This document shows, piece after piece, positions 55,263 to 64,000 of a DNA stretch of 64,000 nt. The stretch is from Sabethes cyaneus. Its lineage: Eukaryota; Arthropoda; Insecta; Diptera; Culicidae. Location: NCBI RefSeq assembly GCF_943734655.1, contig NC_071355.1, positions 11,078,768-11,142,767 on the forward strand, given 5' to 3'. Position 1 is the stretch's first letter. The number at the start of each line of letters is the position of its first letter. Position numbers and translations under genes: made by a program. The notes below the pieces were generated by a model, which saw only the letters and a program-made list of their open reading frames with translations, had not been told where the DNA came from and made no database searches.

Positions 55263-55972
55263 CTCTAATGGTGATCGTGGAAACGTTTATGTAATGGATG
55301 AAATGTAGTCGCGGACGCGCGCGTTGTTTCGTTGAATCATATCATCTACCAAGATGAATCCTGATCTGTACCTTCCCCTACTAAAACAAATCCTATCCTG
55401 TGATACTTGTGGAGATGCAGTGGTACCCGCGGTCTCTAGCAACAACAAGTATCGGACTAATATTCCTTCCTTTTCCCATATAGTACAGCCTTTTGGTCGT
55501 GGCCGGCACCATTATTGGCCAATTTTCAAAGTATTGTAATCAGTAGAAGTTGCACAATGAGGATGTTAAGCACCATTCAGTTGGTTCTTTGTGCAATCTT
55601 ACTGGTTCGGCCAATCACGGAGTGCAACTACGGGCAGTCTACCTAAGCTACGTAGCAACGAAAACTGATAGTGTTTTGTGTTGCATTTCAGATTATCTGA
55701 AGGGATTCATCATAGACGGAAAAGCTGAGGAAATGAGATCTTAAATATGCAATATTCAATAAAATGGTCTAAAATGGACTAAAAGGTTATGACGATGGAT
55801 TTTACTCTCACATCTACCAAATAAATACATTGGAAGTTTCGATTTCATACCCGAAAATGCTCAAACGTGATTGGTTGGAAGCTTATGTAAATTCACTAAA
55901 ATTGTTCAACTTTATGTAAAACTTCCAGCAGTTAGCTGCAAAAATCCATTTTTTTTTTTTGCAAAAACCACC
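55263..55972. other. Repeat-like sequence with a 61-codon frame
   Basis: The frame at 55354-55539 (MNPDLYLPLLKQILSCDTCG...) has the look of dispersed retroposed sequence rather than a host gene; no domain is recognised. Confidence 0.3.
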
Positions 55973-56283
55973 TAGGGTAAAAGCACCAGTTTTGGCCATA
56001 GTTTGCCAAATTTTCAACGATATCGATCATGTTTAAAAAAACGAATAAACTAAATATATTTAATATCATGAACAGGCAATTTTAGTCTTAATCTTCATAA
56101 TGTATAAGTTTATTTGAGGGAAAAATTTGCTCTTTTGTTTTAATGTTTGTCGAATGAATAACCTCTGCTGGGTTCCTATTTTGGCCATCGTGTTCTTGTA
56201 TTCGCTACTCTGTGTTCCTATTTTGGCCACCCTGTTCTTGGATTCACTGTTCCTGTTGTCTCATTGTTGACTACTCTCCCCTA
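55973..56283. mobile_element. MITE M (TAGGG ends)
   Basis: The left end TAGGGTAAAAGCACCAG and the inverted right end TAGGGGAGAGTAGTCAACAA frame the element. The right-end sequence, including 'TGAGACAACAGGAACAGTGA', matches the left end of element A (46768). Interior 'CTATTTTGGCCA' motifs repeat at 56186 and 56218. Confidence 0.65.
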
Positions 56284-56508
56284 GATTCTAACATTCTAAC
56301 AATATTTTGAAGTCCGATACAGTACTTCCCTATGTAATCGAGAAATATTAGAACCTTACGAGATATGAAAGTAAAACTTGACCTTCCCTTTGAGGAAACT
56401 ATGTGTACTATTTATTTTTCCCAGTATTTGTAAATACATGTATGGCTTTCATATGGCTTTTCAAGTTATAAGTGATCATCCAACCCCGTTCTCTTTGACC
56501 AAGTCCCC

Positions 56509-56706
56509 ATGAAGAGAGAAAAGCTTGAGCGATTTATTTCCTGGGACGCTGTCCTGGAGGATAATCAAATCATTTATCGAACCAATCATGATTTCTTCGT
56601 GATTTATCAACGTGAAAACTGTCATGTCCGCCTCGTGCTAACTCGGGCGCGGGCTGAAGTCACAGTTTCGGGAGTCCGAATTGATAGAATTTATGACGGG
56701 CCATAA
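56509..56706 (+). CDS. Short ORF, unrecognised
   Basis: A 65-codon frame from ATG to TAA (MKREKLERFISWDAVL... VTVSGVRIDRIYDGP). The composition is charged and balanced, less AT-driven than neighbouring noise frames, but no domain, splice site or promoter supports it. It may be chance or a relic exon. Confidence 0.18.
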   Translation: MKREKLERFISWDAVLEDNQIIYRTNHDFFVIYQRENCHVRLVLTRARAEVTVSGVRIDRIYDGP

Positions 56707-57822
56707 AAGACGAGAACCATTTCCTGTCTAACGTAAATAAAAGTTGCCCAAAAAAATGTGACTATTTTGAATAATATGGAAATCACATGGAAAATTGTTT
56801 TTGAATGGAGTATCACGAGGGTTTCGGTAAGAAAATCCTTCACATTGAATAACTACGTACGGTGCTGCACTGGCGGTAAAAAACCAGCGGTAAAAAAGAA
56901 CAAATGTTGGAAATCCACGACCACAATTTCAGAACTAAGTAACAATAGACTTTTCGTATGGCGAAAACGGGCATATGAAATATGAAATCGCTTTGACGTA
57001 TGGCCAAAAGCGGCACAGCGGAAGCTTTTGGCCTCCTACGACTAAACATATTATTTTTCTATAAAAACGTCTACTTTACGTTTATCATATGATCGATATG
57101 GTTTGAAAAATAATCCATTCATATGTCATATGTGAAACTCAACGAAAAATAAATAATTTTGGATTATAAATGTAATGTACTTAAAATTGCTGTCGTACTA
57201 TGCTGGTAATAGGTTATGTGGGAAATTAAGGGCGGCCCTTTTTATTTCTGCGATATTCATAGAATAATAATTTTCTTGTATTAGTTTTCACATAGGTTAT
57301 ACGGAAAAATATCAGAAATTTGATTTAGTTTCATCTAAAGTTGTGTTATGAGCCATATATTTCAAAATTGACACTTAAATACCACATCCCTGGCACGAAC
57401 GTCATTCTTATACATTTTTCTTGAAGCCGTTTGAGCCAGGCATGCTGGCTCGATTTTACATCAAATTTAACAGCAGCTGTAAGAATTGCGCAATCGCTCA
57501 AGGTTTTATGCTTTAGAAAATTTGTTGCATGTGAGATGTACATAATGAAACATGTTCGTTTTTCTGTCATCGGCAACATAAGAAAAGTAAAATTCTGACT
57601 TTTGATAGTCTTATTTTTTATGATAAACGAAAGAGGGGAAACAGCACGCTGCATTCGACATACTGCGCATCATTAAATACATGCGTTGTCTCGTATAAAT
57701 TTTGTTTCAAAATTTGTTGTCTACCTGTATTACCACCACCATCGGAGGCGGCGTCAGCTGACAGCTGTCGTGGCAGGGATCTGGTAAAAAGCCGTCCTGA
57801 AAAAGGGACAATTCCAGGTAAA

Positions 57823-57870
57823 ATGAGTAGCAAGCAAGGACGGAATGCGGATTTCGAAAGAAAACTACAG
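57823..57870 (+). CDS. Candidate tiny first exon
   Basis: An ATG (AAAATGAGT context) opens MSSKQGRNADFERKLQ and runs to CAG|GTAACG at 57870/57871, phase 0. An acceptor TTGAATTGCAG ends at 57917, giving an unusually short 47-nt intron, after which the frame stops within seven codons. It lies 630 bp upstream of the F-box gene. It could be a very small peptide gene, a first exon spliced further away, or chance. Confidence 0.2.
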
Positions 57871-58201
57871 GTAACGTGAAAAAGTTATTTGGTGAGCGTG
57901 TTAGTCTTGAATTGCAGGGTGCAGGTGGTAACAAATAGAAATGCTCGAAAGTGAAAAAAACGACGAACGCTTACTGGTGAGGTCCCAAATTTCCTTAGAG
58001 ACTGCAGACATTTATCTTACGCACACTGTGCCATGTATACGTACACGCAATTTGTATCCATCAGGTTTCTTTTTTTTCATAGAAAAATCGTCTATCAGTA
58101 ATCCTTATGCGGCGCCTTCCTACCTGGTTGGCAGATTTACAGATTTGTTTTCCTTTTTCCGTAAAGGCAGATTGATTTGTGGGTGTTGTTAATCGTCATT
58201 A

Positions 58202-58307
58202 CCCAACAAACATTTTTGTTGAATAGTAACTTATTCAACTGTTGTATAGCTAATTACCGGGTAACAGGCGCTTGATAAGCCGTTATGGAAAAAAATGTTT
58301 GTTTGGT
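58202..58307. mobile_element. 106-bp MITE upstream of the F-box gene
   Basis: The ends CCCAACAAACATTTTTG and, inverted, CCAAACAAACATTTTTTTC form imperfect TIRs. It ends about 65 bp upstream of the TATA-like box. Termini resemble those of 17058-18910. Confidence 0.65.
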
Positions 58308-58372
58308 AGGCTTCCGAAAATTGGTTTACCAGGCAACTATCTGGCATCTCTGTGCGGTTGGGATAGGTTGCG

Positions 58373-58411
58373 TTTTATACCGAGTCATTCTGCTTGGATT
58401 TCAGTTCAGTC
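58373..58411 (+). promoter_or_regulatory. Core promoter of the F-box gene
   Basis: TATA-like TTTTATA (58373-58379) lies 28 nt before a TCAGTT initiator (58401-58406), with an overlapping second TCAGTC. The spacing is right for an arthropod TATA/Inr promoter, giving a leader of about 50 nt to the ATG at 58454. Confidence 0.6.
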
Positions 58412-58453
58412 AAAAAGGAGTTGCAGTTCAAACAAGTGTGAAATCAACCCAAC

Positions 58454-59704
58454 ATGGAGTCACCGTGGAGTGAGTCGTACGCCAACCTTCCGGAACTTAT
58501 TCTCGAGAAGATTTTCCAACATCTGAGTGTTACGCAGCTGTTAAATGCATCAATGGTTTGCAAGTCGTGGCATTTGATGTTATTTAGTTCGCGAAAGTTC
58601 TTACGTGAGGCTCTTTCCATGAAAATGTATCGAGCCGCAGAGGAGGAACTGCAGTTGATAGAGGAAAAGTTGGTTGAGGAGAGCAAAAGGGAATTTCAGA
58701 GCGTATGCTTTCCAAAAACCGACAAATGGGATCTGATCGATTGGAATAAGATGCTTGCTATAATCGGTATCCTTGAGAGTCGACGTCACATCCTGTCGGC
58801 CAAAATGGAAGGTTTCTTGAACAACACTTCTCCGGAGGTTCCTGGGTCAATGGACTTGTTGGGTAGAAGCTTGCCCCATCTACAACATCTAGATATCAAC
58901 GTTGGCTATTTCGGAATGGATTCCGATGGTTGGTCAGTGCTATTTCAGAATTTACCGAATTTGGTTAGCCTTACCATGCACTGCGGTCACAGCAACGCCA
59001 TCGCTGCTGTTCGGAAAAGCTGCCTCAAGCTCACTAAATTGAAACTGATAAAGTTTGTGTTGACTGAATATTTACAATTTTTCGACTTTCCTGAACTTCA
59101 AGTATTGATCATTGATCAAATGGACATTTATCCGAACTATCATTTAATGTTGCCAGAAGATACTCATGTGCTTTTTGTGCCAGCAGTAAAACACCTCACG
59201 GTGCAGCTCGCAGATATGAGCAGCCTTGAAGCTTGCGACTTTCGCCTGAAGCTTAATGCTCCCTGTCTAGAGAGTTTGATTGCATCGTACTCAGCCCTCG
59301 AAATAATTGAAATCGTCGCACCGAACCCACTCCCTTCACTGACGATGTCTTTCATCGATTGGAAGCCAAATCCATCGTCAAATGCATTGGTAATGATTGA
59401 GCATCACTTCAGTACTACGCGTTGGTACAATGATCTGGAACAACTAGCCATTCATTCGGGTACTGCACCGCCCTCCATATCCGAAATATTGCCACTAGTT
59501 GCGCTTCACTGTCCTAGGCTTAAGCGACTATCCACAGATCAATCAATCAGTTCGGATTTGCAGACGTCCTTCGCTGGGCGGGATGTTCAGTTGCAGTTGC
59601 ACCGAGTAGAACACACAACCCACAACCGGATGGTATATCAAGCTGAAGACGCACTTCTAGCTAAAATCGCTCGTAGTCGCTTTCGGCGCGCCTGGAGGAG
59701 ATGA
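58454..59704 (+). CDS. F-box / leucine-rich-repeat protein
   Basis: A 416-residue, apparently intronless gene. The F-box is at residues 8-50 ('NLPELILEKIFQHL' with the usual L-P and later 'VCKSWHLMLF'). It is followed by a charged helical stretch (55-85), then irregular leucine-rich repeats (about 130-385: 'LPHLQHLDINVGYF', 'LPNLVSLTMHCGH', 'LTKLKLIKFVLTEYL', 'CPRLKRLST') and a basic tail ending RFRRAWRR. Such proteins recruit substrates to SCF ubiquitin ligase through Skp1 binding by the F-box; the LRRs choose the substrate, unknown here. The start is supported by the CCAACATGG context and the promoter at 58373-58411. The C-terminus is paralogous to 1270-1551. No frame damage. A hidden intron near residues 90-130 cannot be excluded. 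Confidence 0.88.
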   Translation: MESPWSESYANLPELILEKIFQHLSVTQLLNASMVCKSWHLMLFSSRKFLREALSMKMYRAAEEELQLIEEKLVEESKREFQSVCFPKTDKWDLIDWNKMLAIIGILESRRHILSAKMEGFLNNTSPEVPGSMDLLGRSLPHLQHLDINVGYFGMDSDGWSVLFQNLPNLVSLTMHCGHSNAIAAVRKSCLKLTKLKLIKFVLTEYLQFFDFPELQVLIIDQMDIYPNYHLMLPEDTHVLFVPAVKHLTVQLADMSSLEACDFRLKLNAPCLESLIASYSALEIIEIVAPNPLPSLTMSFIDWKPNPSSNALVMIEHHFSTTRWYNDLEQLAIHSGTAPPSISEILPLVALHCPRLKRLSTDQSISSDLQTSFAGRDVQLQLHRVEHTTHNRMVYQAEDALLAKIARSRFRRAWRR

Positions 59705-59911
59705 TTCCGATTACGACACAGAATAGTATTTCCTAAACAAGTTCTTAGCATTCAAACTACATTACACTTTAGTACAAAGTTGCCTACAATGCGTCGGCAC
59801 TATTTGGTAAGTAAATCAATCATCGCGCAAAATGAGCCGTTGCTTCAAAATCAGTCAGCATAAAAGAAGTAGATAGCAATCTTAAAAGTTCTATCGACAT
59901 CATTTTAAGAC

Positions 59912-60068
59912 TGAAGTTTTTTGAAGCGTCTTAGTAGAATAGGAAACCTGAAGCTACAGAAAAAATAATTTTTCCAAATTTAATTCTACTATTTTATATT
60001 TATTTGCGATCAATACGTATTTTGCCTACGACTTGCAGGCTTCATCCAGTGTCTGTTTTCGATTTTAA
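59912..60068. repeat. Dispersed repeat D, copy 5
   Basis: 'GAAGCGTCTTAGTAGAATAG', 'ACGTATTTTGCCTACG' and 'CAGTGTCTGTTTTCGA' match the other D copies. It lies about 200 bp past the F-box stop codon, so it may be part of the 3' flank. Confidence 0.7.
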
Positions 60069-60840
60069 GATTTGATTAAATTGAAGTATTGAAGATAACA
60101 AATTTCCCAGCAAAATGATACGATTATAATACTAGATATTTCAACAATTATGCAAATAAAGATTTTAATTAGTAACAAATTGCTGTTTTTGTTTGTTTTT
60201 TTAAGATCCACAATCATTCTTGTCCTCACAGTTGTTCATATGGTTTTCGAAGAAATGAGAAAGATGCAACTTTTCCTTTTAATTCCATGGAACATCCTTT
60301 CCGTTCAATTCCACAAGTTTCATACTTCTAAATCAATCAGTTTCAGTGTTTCAAAGGAACTCCAACTAAGGAACCACTTTATTGTCTGGACAGCAACATG
60401 GCACAACAATTTCGGTGGTTTTGGTATGATAAAAAAATTTCCCAAACGCTCGGTTGTCCAAATCTCGGCAAAATCTTGCCGACTTCGGTACTTTTTTTAA
60501 GTATGTACAAAGGAATAACCACCATAGTGTGCAGAATCCAATATTCGCGAGACTATCATGAAAGACACGTTATTTGCAGCCAGCTGGAATTGTATAAGCA
60601 CCCCGATCAGGAGGGCATAACAAGATAACACCAAATTTATAACACATTCTGATATTTGTAACACATTGTGTTAAAAATCGGAAATAAACAGATCGGGAAG
60701 TAAAAACAAAAATTTCAAGTTTGTTACAGATTCTGATAGTTATAACTCATTGAGTTATATAGGAGAAATAGGGCTTTGGCCACTACTAAAAATGTTACAT
60801 ATCATCACTGGTGTGCCCGGGACACACAATGGGGAACGTG
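60069..60840. other. Intergenic sequence with short repeats
   Basis: A block 'ACACATTCTGATATTTGTA' at 60643-60662 recurs in diverged form at 60726-60745. The frame 60150-60500 has no recognisable domain. AATAAA at about 60154 could serve the F-box gene, but is distant. Confidence 0.3.
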
Positions 60841-60844
60841 CCAT

Positions 60845-61140
60845 ACCTTTTCTATAAAATTTAACGCAAATTTTATGTGTAATTTCAAATCTGATTTCAA
60901 GCCAAATTTTACATGCAATACCAGCCTAACTTCAAGTAAAATTTCAAGTCAAATTTCATATTTATTTTGAATTCAATTTGAATTCCAAATTTAATTCGAA
61001 TTTAATGTCCAATTTCAAGTTTATCAAATCCAATACCATGTCCATTTGACATGCAATTTCAAATGAAATTCAAAATGAAATTTCGTGTCTAATTTCAAGT
61101 GCAATTGCAATCTAAGTCCTATTTTATGTTCAGTTTCAGT
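60845..61140 (+). repeat. Low-complexity 'AATTTCAAGT' tract
   Basis: Imperfect units such as 'AATTTCAAGT', 'AATTTCAAATC' and 'AATTTCAAGTG' repeat over about 300 bp. It is similar in type to 46340-46490. Confidence 0.55.
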
Positions 61141-63059
61141 GCATCAGAATCAGAACGAAATAACGATTACATGTAGCGAATTCTTATATCTATCAATTTT
61201 GCATTAAGAAAATTTTGTCGTCAATTCCAGACTTTGTTTGTTTGTTTGGATAACAATTTTTTTAAGCATCCGACAACAGCAAGTGTATAAAATGAAAACA
61301 TAAACTATTGCATTTAGAAATATACTCGATGCAAAATGCCGCTCCTGTTAAGCCATCTTTTATGTATTTTCTGCACTTTATTAGGTTCTAACAACGAATT
61401 GAAAGAAACCTTTGTTTTAATAAACGAAAGAGTTATTTTTGAATGGTTGTGGAATCTTAAATATGAGCAAACTAGATTTTTTTCCATTTAAAGTTCCGAC
61501 CATAGTATTGTAGTAAGATTAAAAAGAAAATCTCTCAAGCTTTTATTTTGTTGGTAGATGCTTGGAACAAAACGTAATCGAGCAAACACATTATGAAAAA
61601 AATAATTAACGATAAAATAAAATGTTTTTTTTTTCTCGGTTTACGTCTTGCTTATAAAATTTAAAAGCCACAACTGTTTTCTCCAATCCTTTACTAACAA
61701 AACCTCGTATAATTGAGAAATATTTTCTTCCACGCATCACTAAAATAATTAGGTTCATAATTGTTTTTAGTCTTTACTGTAGTTGGTTCCTACCAAAATC
61801 AGCAATAATATTTATAGAATCAAAACCTGAAATATAAAACTCATTTAAAAAAACCTGATTTAATCCACCTATTGGTGAAAAGAACCTTTGTTATACGGTC
61901 TTACTTGCTATTTGAGATAGAAATCGACACGTCTTCGGAACATAATTCATCTATTAGTTAATGTTGCATTGTGCGTTGGTTTACATAAAAAATTTTGAAA
62001 TTGAACATGCTTACAAAATTTGTACAAAATAGAAGCACTTACAGATTTTGATAGTTCTTTTTCTCATGAAATTGCTGAGTAAGTTGTTACTAATGTGGGT
62101 AAGTGCAAGTAAAAGTAAGTTGTAAGAAGAAATATTATTCTTTAACATATACATTGCGTAGTAAAGGTCTAGTTTATAGGTTTTTGAACTATGCATAACT
62201 ATGTGTCAATAAAGTTTTCTTGAAAAAATTTCATCAATTTTTATTAACCTTCGGTTACTCACGTTGTTGTATTCTGAACAACATGTGTAGGTTTTTGAAT
62301 GCCATATTTACCAATCGTTGTTTAACTAACGTATATTTTTCAATAAACTTGCTATGAGCAAAATGTCTGAATTATTCAATGCAATAATACTTTAAATTGT
62401 TAGGAAAATAGATCAGCATAAACCGACAGCACAGAAACGAAGCAAGCAGCATGTGAGGTGTACCGCTATTGGCCCCAACTGGAATTTTTTCACGTTACTT
62501 CATATGGAAAAATGGTGTCTGTATGTGGCAAAACTATCAGCAAATGTAAAATGTTTAAAATGTTTCCGTCAGTTGGTAGTCGAGTAATTCGAGGTTAAAA
62601 TCAGGGTATTTTTATAATCAAAGTTCTACAGTTCCTAAACAAGCAAACATAGAGGTATACTATTTTCAGCAAAGTTGTGTATTTTTACTATTTGCATAAC
62701 TTTGTAACACATGAAAAAATCATACAACAATTACAAAAAGAGCTAAAATAGAAAAACTGATTATACAAATACAGAAACAATAAATAAGATTTCTCTGTCT
62801 TCGCTGAAGGGATAGAAGGTTACAGTCTTCAGCAAAATTTCTTGTAATAATAGGCTTTAAAACTTTGCAGAACACATCAATGTGTTGTATTGAAACTGAA
62901 GAAAAATATTTTTTTTCACTTTTAGGGGGATTAATCCAAATTTAAATTCTACCAGATGATTGAGCATTCAATTTCAAGAAACTCTTTCAAAGGTTCGATA
63001 AACTTAAAACCAAGTTTTCCTAGTCAAAACTCTAGTGCACACGTTTTCTTTGGTTTGGG
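61141..63059. other. AT-rich intergenic sequence
   Basis: No gene is supported. Short frames only. Confidence 0.4.
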
Positions 63060-63900
63060 GCTATTGTGCGCGCGAGTAACTGTGTTGCAAAAGTTGGCGC
63101 GAGCGTTCGAGGATTAATATCTTTTGACCGGTAAAACCAATTCTTATGAAATTTTGCATATATATTCGTAGTGTCAAAACCTCTCGTTTGATATTAAAAT
63201 AATTGAAATTAGGTAAATTATCTTGGTTAAAATCATTATATATTATTGTTAATTTTGGTGTGGTGTATACGATTGCTTATAACTTTCAAATTAAACGTCC
63301 AATCCAAAAACCATTCGATAGTGATCTATCCGGCTATATTACCTGCCAAATAAAACTAATAGCGCATAAATCGGTTTGGCCATCTCTGAGAAACAGGCGA
63401 TCATTTGAACCTTATCAAAAATGGTTTTTTAAGGCTAACTTTTAAACTGCTTGTCCGTTTTCAATAAAACTTGGTAAAAAGTTTAGTAACAGCAAGAGCT
63501 TTCGTTTGGTAGTAAGATCGTTAAAATTGGTTGCGTAGTTCAGGAGGAACGCGTGTCACGTAGTTTTCACATTTTTGCTTATAACTTTTAAACGAAACGT
63601 CGGACCGCAAAGCAATTCAATAGTGATATACTAGACAATAATAGCTTTCAAACAAAAGTAAAAGCGATCAAATCGGTTCAGCCATCTTCGAGAAACAGGC
63701 GATAGAAAATGAGCTGCACACACACACATACACACATACACACATACACACATACACACATACACACACACACAGACATTGCTCAGTTCGTCGAGCTCTA
63801 TCGATTGGTATATGTGATTCGGCCCTACGGGCCTCGGATCAATTTCGCGTTTTTCGACCAATTTCTAAACCTTTGTTATATAGTATAACAAAGGTAAAAA
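63060..63900. repeat. Dispersed repeat G, copy 2, with CA-rich microsatellite
   Basis: Homologous to 25300-26245. It contains a (CACACATA)n-type microsatellite at 63716-63775, then 'GACATTGCTCAGTTCGTCGA', 'TTCGGCCCTACGGGCC' and the end 'ATAGTATAACAAAGGTAAAA'. The minus frame across the microsatellite (63631-63861) is an artefact. Confidence 0.7.
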
Positions 63901-64000
63901 GTTTGAATGACCAGGTTCACTTCAATTTATTTTCTGGTATATTTGAAAGCACTTCGAGCAGCACTGTCAGAACGGTGCAACACTGATAAAACGGATTCGA

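Noticed and set aside
57941..58192. 83-codon ORF just upstream of the F-box gene
   Set aside because: Poly-Phe from a T-run, no domain, and it lies before the mapped-looking promoter; probably chance.
63631..63861. Cys/Val-rich minus-strand ORF
   Set aside because: Translation of a CA-rich microsatellite inside repeat G.

Overview
This is eukaryotic DNA, almost certainly from an insect and most likely from a mosquito (Culicidae). The evidence is: AT-rich sequence with little coding; an F-box gene with a dipteran-style core promoter; LOA-, Jockey/CR1- and RTE-like non-LTR retrotransposons; a Mag-lineage Ty3/gypsy element; tRNA-derived SINEs; and many short TA-flanked MITEs. The species cannot be named from the sequence alone. 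There are no rRNA genes, CRISPR arrays or bacterial operons.

Host genes are few. The best is an apparently intronless F-box/leucine-rich-repeat gene at 58454-59704 (+), with a TATA-like box, a TCAGTT initiator and a good Kozak context. A paralogous F-box/LRR C-terminal exon lies at 1270-1551 (+), so the two related copies are separated by about 57 kb filled mainly with mobile DNA. Four GC-richer islands (about 12.4-15.0, 26.7-28.4, 37.7-38.9 and 49.9-51.6 kb) have little repeat content and hold candidate short exons with good splice signals: 14070-14115 (-), 37967-37991 (+) and 51153-51341 (-), plus a weaker one at 12590-12861 (+). They look like pieces of genes whose other exons lie far away or outside the window.

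The rest is layered repeats. From left to right: an edge-truncated 'ACTAGCTGACC' repeat; a palindromic MITE; a rearranged repeat family at 4.2-5.7 kb (second copy 21.2-21.7 kb); foldback elements at 6.8-7.8 and 7.95-9.98 kb; a TIR element at 10.6-11.5 kb; a SINE at 15.7 kb; a Jockey/CR1 LINE split by a 1.85-kb TIR element (16.6-19.4 kb); a hAT-like element with a perfect 8-bp target duplication (20.3-20.8 kb); a Tc1-like element carrying a nested element (21.8-24.8 kb); a LOA LINE 5' part (29.1-30.86 kb); a 3.5-kb foldback with a nested element (33.3-36.8 kb); a decayed RTE-like LINE (39.7-41.1 kb); a GGAATA microsatellite; the LTR retrotransposon (41.5-46.3 kb); a nested TIR element and tandem-repeat element (46.8-49.15 kb); a LOA LINE 3' part (52.5-54.07 kb); a second SINE (54.5 kb); and repeats to the right edge.

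The most interesting object is the LTR retrotransposon at 41486-46334 (minus strand). It has identical 119-bp LTRs, a 5-bp target duplication, a tRNA-Ser-like primer site and a polypurine tract. Its leader carries four stem-loops whose outer stems differ in sequence but stay complementary. They lie inside what reads as a 402-nt intron between the first AUG and gag. A second, 57-nt intron-like insertion separates protease from reverse transcriptase. If both are spliced, the hairpins would mark only unspliced genomic RNA, which is how a packaging or RNA-sorting signal could work.
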